Source: Dugong dugon (taxonomy: Eukaryota > Chordata > Mammalia > Sirenia > Dugongidae). From it: DNA of 64,000 nucleotides. This document shows, in pieces, positions 23,533 through 35,563 of this stretch (its first letter is position 1; every line of letters begins with the position of its first letter). Under the pieces are notes generated by a model. The model was not told the DNA's origin. It did no database searches and saw only the letters and a program-made list of their open reading frames with translations. A program made the position numbers and the translations under genes. The stretch spans positions 93,125,819-93,189,818 of the forward strand of contig CM057471.1 of NCBI GenBank assembly GCA_030035585.1, given 5' to 3'.

Positions 23533-26500
23533 TTATAATAGTGGTCTTATACAATATTTGTCCTTCTGTGACTGATTAAATTCACTCAGCATAATGTCCT
23601 CCAGATTCCTCCATATAATAAAATGATTCAGGGCTTCATCATTGTTCTTTATCATTGCGTAGTATTCCATTGTGTGGATATACCATAATTTGCTTATCCA
23701 TTTGTCCGTTGTTGGGCACCTAGGTTGTTTCCATCTTTTTGCTATTGTGAACAGTGCTACAGTGAACATGGGTGTGCATATATCTATTCGTGTGACGGCT
23801 CTTATTTCTCTAGGATATATTCCAAGGAGTGGGATAGCTGGATCATATGGTACTTCTATTTCCAGCTTTCTGAGGAAGTGCCAAATTGATTTCAAAAGTG
23901 GTTGCACCATTTTACATTCCCACCAGCAGTGATAAGTGTTCCAGTCTCTTCACGACCTCTCCAGCATTTATTATTTTGTGTCTTTTGGATTAATGCCAGC
24001 CTTGTTGGGGTAACCTGATATCTCATTGTAGTTTTGATCTGCATTTCTCTAATGGCTAATGATTGTGAGCATTTCTTCATGTGTCTGTTAGCTGCCTGAA
24101 TGTCTTCTTTGGTGAAATGTCTGTTCATATCCTTTGCCCATTTTTTAATTTGATTATTTGTTTTTTTGTTATTAAGGTTTTGCGATATCTTGTAGATTTT
24201 AGAGATTAGACACTGATTGGATTTGTCGTAGCCAAAATTTTTTTCCCAGTCTGTAGGTTGCCTTTTCACTCTCTTGGTGAAGACTTTTGATGAGCATAAG
24301 TGTTTAATTTTTAGAAGCTCCCAGTTATCTAGTCTCTCTTCTGCTGCTTGTGCATTGTTACCTATGGTTTGTATTGTGTTTATGCCATGTATTAGGACTC
24401 TTAGCATTGTCCCTATGTTTTCTTCCTTGATCTTTATCATTTTTAATTTTATATTTAAATCTTTGATCCATTTTGAGATAGTTTTTGTGCACGGTGTGAG
24501 ATATGGGTCTTGTTTCAGTTTTTTGCAGGTGGATATCCAGCTATGCCAGCACCATTTGTTAAAGAGACTGTCTTTTCCCCAATTAACAAACTTTGGTCCT
24601 TTGTCAAATATCAGCTGCTTATAGGTGGATGAATTTATGTCTGGATTCTCAATTCTGTTCCGTTGGTCTATGTATCTGTTGTTGTACCAGTACCGGGCTG
24701 TTTTGACTACCATGGCGATATAATAGGTTCTAAAATCAGGTAGTGTGCGGCCTCCCACTTTGTTCTTCTTCTTGAGTAATACTTTACTTATTCAGGGCCT
24801 CTTGCCTTTCCATATGAAGTTGGTGATTTATTTCTCCATCTCATTTAAAAAATTCCATTGGAATTTGGATCAGGATTGCATTGTATCTGTAGATGGCTTC
24901 GGGTAGAATTGACATTTTCACAACGTCTCCCTATCCATGAGCAAGGTATGTTTTTCCATTCATGCAGATCTCTTTTGGTTTCTTGCAGTAGTGTCTTGTA
25001 GTTTTCATTGTATCGGTCTTTTATGTCTCTGGTTAGATTTATTCCTAAGTATTTTATCTTCTTGGGGGCTATTGTAAATGGTATTGATTTGGTGATTTCC
25101 TCTTCAAGGTTCTCTTTGTTGGTGTAAAGAGATCCAACTGATTTTTGTATGTTTATCTTGTATCTTGAAACTTTGCAGAAATCTTCTACTAGTTCCAGTA
25201 GTTTTCTTGTGGATTCTTTGGAGTCTTCTGTGTATCAGATCATATCATCTGTGAATAGAGATACCTTGACTTCCTCCCTACCAATTTGGATGCCTTTTAT
25301 TTCCTTTTCTAGCCTAATTGCTCTGGCTAGGACCTTCAGCACAATATTGAATAAGAGTGGTGATAAAGCTCATCCTTGTCTGGTTCCTATTCTCAAGGGG
25401 AATGCTTTCAAAGTTTCTCCATTTAGGATGATGCTGGCTGTTGGCTTTATTTAAATGCCCTTAATTATATTGAGGAATTTCCCTTCTATTCCTATTTTGT
25501 TGAGAGTTTTTATCATGAATAGGTGTTGGACTTTGTCAAATGCCTTTTCTGCATCAATTGATAAGATCATGGGGTTCTTGTCTTTTGTGTTATTTATGTG
25601 ATGGATTACATTGATTGTTTTTATAAGGTTGAACCATCCCTGCATACCTGGTATAAATCCCACTTGATCATGGTGAATTATTTTTTTGATATGTTGCTGA
25701 ATTCTATTGGCTAGAATTTTGTTGAGGATTTTTGCTTCAATGTTCCTGAGGGATATTGGTCTGTAATTTTCGTTTTTTGTGGTGTCTTTACCTGGTTTTG
25801 GTATCAGGGTTATGCAGCCTTCATAGAATTAATTTCGGAGTATTCCATCATTTTCTATGCTCTGAAATACTTTTAGCAGTAGTGGTGTTAACTTTTCTCT
25901 GTAAGTTTGGTAGAATTCTCCAGTGAAGCCATCCAGGCCAGGGCTTTTTTTTTTTTTTTTTTTTTGTAGTTTTTAAATTACCTTTTCAATATCTTCTTTT
26001 GTTATGGGTTTATTTAGTTGTTCTACCTCTCTTTGTGTTAGTTTAGGTAGTGAGTGAGTTTCTAGAAATTTTTCCCTTTCCTCTAGGTTTTCAAATTTGT
26101 TGGAGTATAATTTTTCATAGTATTCTGTTATGATTCTTTTAATTTCAGTTGGGTCAGTTGTGATAACACCCATTTCATTTCTTATACAAGTTAACTGCTT
26201 CCTCTCCTGTTTTTCTTTTGTCAATTTGGCCAATGGTTTATCAATTTTGTTGATCTTTTCAAAGAACAAGCTTTTGGTCTTGTTAACTCTTTCAACTGTT
26301 TTCCTATTTTCTATTTCATTTAATTCTGCTCTGATTCTGATTATTTCCTTTCATCTGGCGCCTGAGGGCTTCTTTTGCTGCTCTCTTTCTACTTTCTACA
26401 CAGCATTGCTTTTGCTGTGTCCCAAAGGTTCTGGTGGGATGTGTTTTCATTCTTGTTTGATTCTGTGAATTTCTTTATTCCATCCTTAATTTATTCTCTA

Positions 26501-27285
26501 ACCCAGCAGTTTTTGAGCAAGGTGTTTTTCAGTTTCCAAGTGTTTGATTTTTTTTCCTTGCTTTTTCTGTGGTTGATTTCTACTTTTATGGTTTTATGGT
26601 CAGAAAAGGTGCTTTGAAATATTTCAATGCTTTGGATTTTGTTAAGGCTTGCTTTATGGCCTAATATGTGGCCTCTTCTGGAGAATGTTCCAATGTGCAT
26701 TGGGAAAGAAAGTATACTTGGCTTCTGTTGGGTGGGGTGTTCAGTGTATGTCTATGAGATCAAGTTGGTTGATTGTAGCATTTAGCTCTTCCATGTCTTT
26801 GTTGAACTTCTTTCTGGATGTTCTGTCCATCACCAAAAGTGGTGTGTTGAAGTCTCCTACTACTATTGTGGAGCTGTCTATCTCTCTTTTCAGTGCTGTT
26901 AGAGTTTGTTTTATGTATTTTGGAGGCTTGTCATTGGGTGTATAAATATTTATTATAGTTATGTCCTCGTGGTTTATTGACCCTTTAATCATTGTGTAGT
27001 GTCTTTCCTTATACTTTCTGGTGGATTTTACTTTAAAGTCTATTTTGTCAGAGATTAATATTGCCACCCTGCTCTTTTTTGAGTGTTGTTTGCTTAATAT
27101 ATTTTTTTCCATCCTTTGAGTTTTAGTTTGTTTATGTCTTTAAGTCTAAGGTGTGTCTCTTGTAGGCAGCATATAGACAAATCGTGTTTTTTATCCTTTC
27201 TGCCACCCTCTGTCTCTTTACTGGTTCATTTAGTCCATTTACATTCCACGTAATTATTGATAGGTATGAGTTTAGTGCTATCATT
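23533..27285 (-). pseudogene. L1 ORF2 relic: endonuclease, reverse transcriptase, C-terminal region
   Basis: ORF2 makes the endonuclease and reverse transcriptase used for L1 copying. Pieces in order from the N-terminus: 26741-27112 is the APE-type endonuclease, with VVGDFNTPL and LDLIDIH; 25973-26269 precedes RT (TEYYEKLYSNKFENL); 25451-25663 has [12 protein letters not shown] and [10 protein letters not shown]; the RT catalytic region has FTDD at about 25244-25255; 23892-24758 is the region after RT (RYWYNNRYIDQRN); 23533-23910 is the C-terminus (WKQPRCP, MEYYAMIK). The full ORF would be about 1250 codons. A TGA at about 25235-25237 lies directly after FTDDMI, and frame breaks separate all the pieces, so no active enzyme can be made. 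The start near 27285 is placed by comparison with known L1s. Confidence 0.9.
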
Positions 27286-27911
27286 CTGATTTATTTTTGT
27301 GTGTATTGTTCACAGTTTCTTTGTTCCACTTAATTTTCTGTGCTGAGTTATTTTTCTTTATGTCTGTTCTTTTCATCTATTTCATTGTTGTTGATTTTGT
27401 GTTTGCTGAGTCTTTATATCTTTCTAGTTTTTTATTTTGACTTGTAGGATTGTTAGTTTCCTTTGTGGTTACCTTAATATTTACCTTATCTAGCAGTCTT
27501 TAATTTCTTTATATCTACCTGACTTCCTCTCCATACGCAAAATCTATGTCTACATTTTTTAAGTCCCTCTTTTTTGTTTTAACGTTGTCATCTTTTACAT
27601 ACTGACATCTGTTTCCCTATTTTCAGTATTTTAGCTTTGGTTTATTTTTGCGCCTTCCCTTTCTGGGTTGATATCTGGTTGCTCTGTCTGTGTTCTAATC
27701 TTGGTTTGTTATCTGATGTTACTGATTTTCTAACCAGAGGAGTCCCTTTAGTATTTCTTTTGATTTTGGTTTGGTTTTTGCAAATTCCCTAAACTTCTGT
27801 TTATCTGGAAATGTCCTAATTTCACTATCGTATTTGAGAGACAGTTTTGCTGGGTATATAATTCTTGGCTGGCAGTTTTTTTTCCTTTAAAGCCTTGTAT
27901 ATGTCATCCCA

Positions 27912-28790
27912 TTATCTTCCTGCCTGCATGGTTTCTGCTGAGTAGTCCAAGCTTATTCTTATTGACTGTCCTTTGTAGATGACTTTTTGTTTATCCCTAG
28001 CCACTCTTAAAATTCTCTCTTTATCTTTGGTTTTGGCAAGTTTGATTATAATATGCCCTGGTGACTTTCTTTTGGGATCTACCTTATGTGGGGTTCGATG
28101 AGCATCTTGGATAGATATCTTGTCATCTTGCATGATATCAGGGAAGTTTTCTGCCAACAAATCTTCAAAAATTCTCTCTGTATGTTCTGTTATCCCCCCC
28201 GTTCTGGTACTCCAGTCACTCATAGGTTATTCCTCTTGATAGAGCCCCACATAATTCTTAGGGTTTCTTCTTCTTTTTTAATCCTTTTATTTGATTTTTC
28301 CTCAGATAAGTTGGTGTCAAGTGCTTTATCTTCAGTCTCACTAATTCTGACTTCCATTGCCTCAATTCTGCTCCTATGACTTTCTATTGAGTTGTCTAAT
28401 TCTGAAATTTTATTGTTAATCTTCTGGATTTCTGATTGCTGTCTCTCTATGGATTCTTGCAGTCTGTTAAATTTGTCATTATGCTCTTCTCTAATCTTTT
28501 TAATTCCTCTATTGCGTGTTATGCATTTTGCTTAATTTCCTTCCTAATTTCTTGAAGAGTTCTGTGTATCAATCTTTTGTATTCTGCCGGTAATTCCAAG
28601 AAATTTTCCTCCTCTGGAAAATTTCTAGATTCTTATTTTGGGAGCTTGCTGAAGCCATCATGGATTGCCTCTTTATGTGAATTGATATTGACTGTTGTCT
28701 CTGAGCCATCAATAAGTTATTATATTTGTTTATTTTATGTATGCTTACTGTGTCCTAGCTTCTTGTTTTGTTTTGATATGCCCAAATAGG
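27912..28790 (-). pseudogene. L1 ORF1 relic (RNA-binding protein)
   Basis: ORF1 protein is a trimeric RNA-binding chaperone that coats L1 RNA. The open piece 27912-28223 reads IQDAHRTPHKVDPKRKSPGH, then IIIKLAKTKDKERIL and RVARDKQKVIYKGQSIRIS, which is the RRM-to-C-terminal part. The region 28240-28700 is rich in Leu, Ile, Glu and Lys codons on the minus strand and fits the coiled coil. The N-terminus is only estimated. Stops break the frame in the coiled-coil part. About 600 bp separates this from ORF2, much longer than in human L1. Confidence 0.8.
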
Positions 28791-30057
28791 CTGCTCGTAT
28801 GAGCTAACTTGATTATTGGCACCTTTGAAGCTCTAATGTCTTGTCACCAGGTGATTAGAGCTGTTACTATGTATGTGAGCTCAGGAGTCTGCCCACTCCT
28901 GCTGTATGGATTCAGCTCAGGTGCTCAGGTAGATAGCCACCAAGTGTGCAATGTAGGCTCTCACCTACAGTCCTAGACAGGCATGGGTGATTGGTGTAGG
29001 TACAGGCATCTGGCTGCAGAAGGGGGACACACTCTGAGCAAGGCAGGGGGCGTAGGGCTGCCCCTGGGTGTCCAGGAGGAAGGAGTTTCCCTGTTCCCTA
29101 GAGCACGTAGGTGGGTGGGTTTTGCAGCCAGACTGTGAACACCCAATGCTGTTGGCTGTAAGGACTGGGGGACATCTCTTATTCTTGGGCCCCTATTGCA
29201 GGCAGCCAGGTGGCATGGATGGAGCCACTAGTTCTCAGGCCCCTGATGTGGGTAGGTGAAGACCCTGTTAATGGGCAGAGCAGTGTCAAATGTCACGAAC
29301 CTGCCACCTCACAGCTGAAATAGTTGATGTTAGACTTCAGGTATATACCCTGTTGTACTGTCATAATGAGGGCCTAGGCTGTTGAAATGGGCCCACACAA
29401 GTCTGTGCAAGGGGAAAGGTACTCAAAGTCCCTGGATCCCTTATGCCTGTGCTTAGGCAAAGGAGCTGTGTCTACCCTGGGTTCCTGGCTTAGGGGATCC
29501 AGCATTTTATTTTTTCCCCGTTTGTTAATTTGTTCACTCTCCAAGGCCAGGAGAATGGCTCAGGGCATGTGACACATCCTACTTCTGGCCCAGGGGACTT
29601 GGCAATTGCTGAAGCTGGTCCAGGACCCAGTGTAGAGCAGGGAGTTGGGAGGTAAATGGGAGAGAGGTTTTTCTCTAAGAGGGGTGTTTTTGATCCACGC
29701 AGTAGGCCGTATGCAAGTACTTATCTTTCACTGATACAGGGCTGCTTCTCACTGGTTCTGGGTGGCCGAGTACACTCTCTGATGCTGGGTCTCTCACAGC
29801 TGCTTGCCTGCCCCACTGCTCACCTATGAGCAGCTCAGACCTGAACGTCTCAGGCTCTTGACAGGTCAGGTCTGGCAACTCCTCACTGCTTCCGAACCAT
29901 CTCTCCCTCCCCCTGCCACTCAGTCGGATTCCTCAACTTTGCCTTAGATGTTCAGGGCTCCTAGATTGTCATATATAATTGATTCACTTGTTTTTTCAGG
30001 TCTTTGTTGTAAGAGGGTCCACCAGAAATGTCTGACTACTCCGCCATCTTGGCCCCT
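28791..30057 (-). promoter_or_regulatory. L1 5' UTR with YY1-type site
   Basis: About 1.25 kb, more GC-rich than the surroundings. Near its start the minus strand reads CCAAGATGGC (plus 30043-30052), the YY1 core also present at the start of human L1 and known to set the transcription start there. Whether it is active here is unknown. Confidence 0.75.
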
Positions 30058-30489
30058 GCCATGGTCTTTTCTATCATCTCATATGCATGTGAAAGATGGG
30101 CAGTGAAAAAGACAGAAGAATTCCTGCATCTGAATTGAGTTGAAGAATACTGAACATACCAGACTGTCAGAAGAATGAACAAATCAGTTTTAGAAGAAAT
30201 ACAACCAGAATCCTCCTTAGAAGCAAGGATGGTGAGACTTTGGCTTGCTTACTTTGGACACGGCTTCAGAAGGGACTGATCTGTAGAAAAGGCTATCATG
30301 TTTGGTAAACTAAAGGTTCAGAGAAAACAAGGGAAACCCTCAAAGAGATGAACTGACCCAATAGTTCCAACAATGGACCCAAACATACCAATGATTATGA
30401 AGATGGTGCCAGACCAGGCTACATTTTGTTCTGTTATATATAAGATCACCAAGAGTCGGCACCAACTCAGTGGCAACTAACAACAATAA
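30058..30489 (+). mobile_element. RTE-class LINE 3' fragment, continuing from 22521
   Basis: Encodes a decayed C-terminal RTE segment: AGAATGAACAAATCAG, then CAGAATCCTCCTTAGAAGC, GAGACTTTGG and TTTGGACACGGC (the G-H motif region), ending in CAACTCAGTGGCAACTAACAACA, the RTE (ACAA) tail. The opening GCCATGGTCTTTT (30058-30070) is the right target copy of the L1. Confidence 0.85.
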
Positions 30490-32312
30490 TTAAACAAATT
30501 CTGAGCAATTTGTATATCATTCAGAATCTACACTATGCTCAGATGACATCAGATCAAATGGTTAGAAACATGCAAAAATCTAGACAAAGCAGGAATTTTT
30601 CATTTTTAGGGACAACCTACTGGGTTGTTTCAAGAAAGAGTCTTTTTTTTTAAATTACTTTTTATTTTCACAAACAAATGTTAGTGAAGTTGAACCTAGC
30701 TGGGTGTATCAATGTTTGCCAAGATAAAAACTTTTTCTCAAGGCTCATGTTTTCAGACCACACATTTGCATCCTTTATGCTGCCTCACCTTCATAGAGTT
30801 TTTAAAAGACCTAAGTTGAAAAATAAGATTTCATAAGCTTCTACCCCACAGCTTTCTGTATCTCCGTGTAAGCCAATTGCCACTGTTTTTAGAGCATTCC
30901 TCTGAGCACACTGGGAGCCTGTTGTTGATGCACAGTTTTTCCTAAGACCCGGGGCAAAGGGCCACATCATTTTAATCTGGGAAATGACTCTTTTGAGCAA
31001 GTCTCAGATAAAGTTAGTGATTTACGAAAGCTTTTATCAGTCTCCTGATGGCTTTTACAGAGTGGAACACTACATGACCTGTGTGATTTGTTTTCATTTA
31101 CAAAGGTGCAGAGGCTTTGAATGTAAAAACGGAACGTTTTCTTCTCGTGCCAAATGTAAACAATTTAACATCCATTTCCCATCCAGCTATTTTACCAGTT
31201 CAAAAGAGTTTATATGAATCTTATCTGTATTATATTTCCTGCTGATTGGCAGTGCCTCCTGCTCCAGCTGGGAAGCCAAAAATGTGCTGGCTTGGATTTG
31301 AACAGGAAAAGAATAACAAAGAAACTGGGAAATAAATGTAATGAGTAGTTACAGGGGTGCTGAAAACTATACTTATCGTTTCTTATTCTCGTGGTGTTGG
31401 TGCTGCCATATTGATTTATGCCTGGGAAGTCTTTTATGGAAATGCACAACAAAAGCTTCAGATTATTTTGTCAACAAGAAAACACAGTTTACCCTATCTT
31501 CAAAGTCTCCATCTATTCCTGATTTGAGCAGTTCCATATTCCTTGCTGCTGAGATCTTTCTGAGCCCTGGAGCTGGTTTGCATTGGATACAGTAATTCTC
31601 CATAAAAGATAAAAGCCCCTAGAATGTCACAGAGCTGGTTTTCCAGGCCAATGGAATAATTCTGTGGGGACCTGGAGGAGTCCAGAGAGTAAAAAGTATT
31701 GTGGCTATTCCAGGCAGACTTAGAGTCAGTTTACTGAGCCCTTAAGACGCTTTGTTTTTTTTTTCCCCCTTCCAGAATGTGAAAGACATTCATTTGGCCT
31801 ATTGTTTGAAGGTCTTAAGTCTCTTTCTCACATTCAAGGCCTGGGCTATTGGAAAGGAGACGAGGGAAAGAATAAAAACAGCCGTCTAGACATTTCCTAG
31901 TGGAATATCATGTTTACAAACCACTTTCCTTGCCTTGTTCTAACAATACATTATGAACTGAGATAAAAAGCTAGATCATAAACTTGGGCCACATTGTAAG
32001 GATGACAAGCAAGAATTGTGGTTTTCTTAGAAAAATCAACTTAGTTTAATTTTTGCTTCAGTTTCTATTAATGGCCCTCCTCCAGCCACTCTCTCCAAAA
32101 ATGTTCTCACTTACCCTCAGCTCCCCACACTCATACCACTTACACTTTCTGCCCTACACCCTACCCCAAAATCCACTCTGCTTTCAAGCCTCAATTTAAT
32201 TGGACTTTAATTGGGGAGTGTGTTATTTTTCAATAAATAGCCTAATTTTCCTATCAATAAATATACTATTACCTTCTAACTGTTGGATGCTTGTGTTAAA
32301 GATAAGATATAA
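30490..32312. other. Repeat-poor DNA, candidate conserved non-coding region
   Basis: About 1.8 kb with no recognised transposon, the longest clean block next to the L1. Contains many AT-core words and GATA words (CTTATC, GATAAA). No coding frame longer than about 85 codons. Possible regulatory DNA. Confidence 0.45.
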
Positions 32313-32646
32313 TGCTGCCATTGATTCAGTCCCTGACTCATAGCAACCCCATGAACAATGGAATGACATGTTGCCCAGTCCTGTGCTGTCACTATCATCA
32401 GTTGCAGATTGGGCCATTGTACTGCACAGGGTTTTTACTGGCTGGTTTTTGGAAGTAGATATCCAGCCTTTATTCCTAATCCATCTCAGTCTAGAAACTC
32501 CACTGAAACTTGTTCAGCATCATAGCAACATGCTAGCCTCCACTGACAGACGGGTGGTGGCCGAACGTGAGGTACATTGACTGGGAATCAAACCCAGTCT
32601 TTCACACGGAAAGCGAGAAATTTACCACTGAACCACCACTGCCCCC
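32313..32646 (-). mobile_element. tRNA-Gly-headed SINE with AfroSINE-like tail
   Basis: On the minus strand it begins with a tRNA-like head (about 32567-32643) containing the perfect A-box TGGTTCAGTGG and a B-box-like GGTTTGATTCC. A middle of about 150 bp follows, then a body like the AfroSINE one (ACTTCCAAAAACCAGCCAGT) ending GGTTGCTATGAGTCAGGGAC. A composite SINE about 330 bp long. Confidence 0.75.
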
Positions 32647-32659
32647 TTAAGGTAAGGTT

Positions 32660-32859
32660 GTTGTTGTTGGGTGCCATCGAGTTGACATTTGACTCATAGT
32701 GGCCCCATGTGACAGAGTAGAACTGTCCCATAGGGTTTTCTAGGCTATAATCATGGAAGCAGGTCACCAGGTCTTTTTCCTGCTTATTAGCTGGGTGGGT
32801 TAGAACCACCAACCTTTGAGTTAGCAGCAGAGCGCTTAACGTCTGCACCAACAGGCTCA
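32660..32859 (-). mobile_element. AfroSINE-type SINE with target duplication
   Basis: Tail TTGTTGTTGGGTGCCATCGA at the left, head at the right. TTAAGGTAAGGTT (32647-32659) and TTAAGGCAAGGTT (32860-32872) match at 12 of 13 positions. Confidence 0.92.
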
Positions 32860-32872
32860 TTAAGGCAAGGTT

Positions 32873-33989
32873 AGTACTAACCAAAAAGGGGCAGTATGTG
32901 GCAAACTCCTTTTCCCAGACGGATGTGCTATTGGAGGCTCTCTAGGTAAGATGTAAGTAATACAAAGGGCGTTGCAGTAGTAATTCCAGTCCTTGGGTAA
33001 AGTGTGTGACCTCTCTGAGCCTCCATTTACTCATCAATAAACTAAGGGCATAGACATGATAACCTCAAAAGTTCCCAGTTCTTTAAAGAATTTTAAGCTT
33101 TTAAGTACATCGTTACCTTTCCAGGAAGCTGACTACTTCCCTGGAAGTTGTACCACTATTTACTCCTGGCCTTAGAAGCCCTTGAATGAGGAGCATAGAC
33201 CGTTTTGCTAGAATACATATGTACTGATCTTAATCTTAATGCCTGACATTTGTCAAGTCCTGTTGGTTCACCAAGTGTTCACCTATCAGCTGACTTCTTA
33301 CCCACAGCTAATGCACCAGGGCCATGAGTGATAGCATCAGCTGCCACCTGTGGCACAGTGACATCTGTCCTGACAAGCAAATGGGATGATGTATATGATG
33401 TGAAAGTACGTGGTAAATAAAAGCTCACTAACCAAATAGAAATTGTAATTTCTACTTAACAGAAGATTCCTAGCCTCTTGCTCTTTTCTGTAAGCCCTAA
33501 TGCAAGTCTTATCTTTTTTTCGCCTTACAAAGAAATATACTGATTCCCTGTCCTTATGTTTACATATGGTTTCCATTTGAAAGGTCATCAATTATTTGGA
33601 CAATGATAACAAGATATTTTATTAAAAAGTAGTCTCCAAGTATTGAGCAACTCCAGAAATGGAATGCTCTGGTTAAGTTCATTTGATGATATGCAGTATA
33701 TGCAGTTAAAATTAAAATGGAAGGCATATGATTTCCCCAGCCTCAAAACCCTAGCCTCAGCTTATGCCACTTTGAGATAAGATTATTTTTTTTAGGGAAG
33801 TTTAAGTTTATTTAAATTAGACATCTAAATGTGTAAATTTTGCTTCTTACCAAGACACTGGGACTAGGAAAGTAGTGTCTGGTTCAGATTCGATGCCCAA
33901 AGAATATCTGTTCAAGCAATGAATAGATAAGTGATTAAGTTGCCTTTATACTAACGTATATTGTACAAGTAACCAAAGGACACATTACA
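32873..33989. other. Mostly unique DNA with one MIR fragment
   Basis: MIR-like words occur at about 32985-33060 (GACCTCTCTGAGCCTCCATT followed by TTACTCATC). The rest has no recognised repeat or exon. Confidence 0.5.
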
Positions 33990-34496
33990 TTGGGAAAATC
34001 TGCTGAAAAAGATTTCCTTAAAGTGTTAAAAAGCAAAGATGTCTCTTTGATGACTAAGGTGCACCTGACCCAAGCCATGGTATTTTCAACTGCCTTATAT
34101 GAATATGAAAGCTGGACATTGAAAGAGGAAGACTGAAGAGGTGACACATTTGAACTGTGTTGGCGAAGAATATTGAATATACCATGTTCTGCCAGAAGAA
34201 CAAACAAATCTGTCCTGGAGGAAGTACTACAAGAATGCCCCTTAAAAGCTAGGATGGCGAGACTTTTTCTTGCTTACTTTGGACACGTCATCAGGAGAGA
34301 CAAATTGCTGGAGAAAGAGGATCAGTGATAATGAGGGATTCTCTTGATGCAATAGATTGACACAGTGACTGCAACACTGAGCTCAAACATAGCAATGATT
34401 GTGAGTGTGGTGCAAGGTTAGGCAATGTTTTGTTCTATTATATGTAAGGACGCTATGAGTCAGAGATGACTCCAGGGCACCTAACAACAACAATTG
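33990..34496 (+). mobile_element. RTE-class LINE 3' fragment
   Basis: Contains TTAAAAAGCAAAGATGTC, ACCTGACCCAAGCCATGGT, TGAATATGAAAGCTGGAC, a decayed KSVLEE-like coding stretch and the GGACACGTCATCAGGAGAG segment. It ends GGGCACCTAACAACAACAA, the RTE tail. Frames are broken. Confidence 0.87.
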
Positions 34497-34912
34497 TCTA
34501 ATAGGGTGATGGTTATTGGGTAATTTACCTCACCGAAGATGAATAAATATATTAGTGTGTCTTGTATATTTTTCCTTGCCTGCTTGTTTTCTTGCCCAAG
34601 GGCAAACCGTTAGGCTTATTAGACACACTATTTAGGCTGTTTTGAGATTTGAAACTATATAGAACCCTAGCCTAAAATGTCAGCACTTTAAGTAGGTATA
34701 TAATCTGATGTGTCCTCCACAATCTGATGGAGATAGGTTTAGGGACATCTATTAAGCCCACTCAGCTTTTCTATATGTAATTGGAGGGGTGGGGCCCAGA
34801 GTCCTTGGTGGCATTAATATCCTAATGTTGTATGAAAGTAGCAGCTATGCTCATGATGGTCTTTTTTCTCTTTAATAAGCAATGGTTAAAAATATTAGCA
34901 TTTATCAGCGGC
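34497..34912. other. Unique DNA
   Basis: No repeat or exon recognised. Confidence 0.5.
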
Positions 34913-34924
34913 TATCTTTGAGTA

Positions 34925-35138
34925 AGGTCCCTGGGTGGTGCAAACGATTTGGGCTTCACTACTAACCACAAGGTTACCAGTTGGAACCCACCCAGCAGCA
35001 CTGCTGAAGAAAGGTCTGGCGATTTGCTTCCGTTAAGATTATCACCAAGAAAATCCAATAGAGCAGTTCTACTCGGTAACACATAGGGTCACCATGAGTC
35101 AGAATCTACTTGACGGCAAAGGGGTTTGGTTTGGTTTT
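34925..35138 (+). mobile_element. AfroSINE-type SINE, first of two at one target
   Basis: Starts AGGTCCCTGGGTGGTGCAAA and ends GACGGCAAAGGGGTTTGG. Flanked by TATCTTTGAGTA at 34913-34924 and 35139-35150 (12 of 12). Confidence 0.93.
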
Positions 35139-35150
35139 TATCTTTGAGTA

Positions 35151-35376
35151 GGAATCCCTGTGTATTTCAAGCGGTTAATGTGCTAGGCTGCTAACCAGAA
35201 GACTGGAGGTCTGAGTCTACCCAGAAGTACCTTAGAAGAAAGGCCTGGTGATCTACTTCTGAAATATCAGACTTTGAAAACTCTATGGAGCATAGTTCTA
35301 CTCTGACATGCAGAGGGTCACCATGAGTCCAAAGTGACTTTATGGCAACTGTTTCTTTCCTTTTTTAAAAAAAAAA
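35151..35376 (+). mobile_element. AfroSINE-type SINE, second of two at one target
   Basis: Starts GGAATCCCTGTGTATTTCAA and ends in a T-rich then A-rich tail. Flanked by ATCTTTGAGTA at 35140-35150 and 35377-35387 (11 of 11). Confidence 0.92.
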
Positions 35377-35563
35377 ATCTTTGAGTAGTGGAATTACTGG
35401 TGATTTTTAATGTGTTCTTTAAGTTTTCTCTATCGGAACTTTTTACAATGAACATATGTTATTTTATAATCATATAAAACAATAAAGTCCTTTCTATTTG
35501 GGCGGCGGTGGGGGGGAACCTAACTCCAGGAAGAAAACTAAAAGGCAACAACGATGTATTAGT

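Larger units (their letters stand above)
22535..30057 (-). mobile_element. L1 (LINE-1), almost full length, minus strand, inactive
   Basis: About 7.5 kb. From the 3' end (plus-strand left): poly-T of the poly-A tail, 3' UTR to about 23530, ORF2 relic to about 27285, inter-ORF segment, ORF1 relic to about 28790, then a GC-richer 5' UTR to 30057. The 5' end begins near GGCCAAGATGGCGG (minus strand). It is bordered by a 13-bp target duplication. No other transposon lies inside it, but the reading frames carry many stops and shifts, so it is dead. Confidence 0.93.

Noticed and set aside
29068..29600. CpG island or gene promoter
   Set aside because: GC-rich because it is the L1 5' UTR; few CpG and no adjacent exon.
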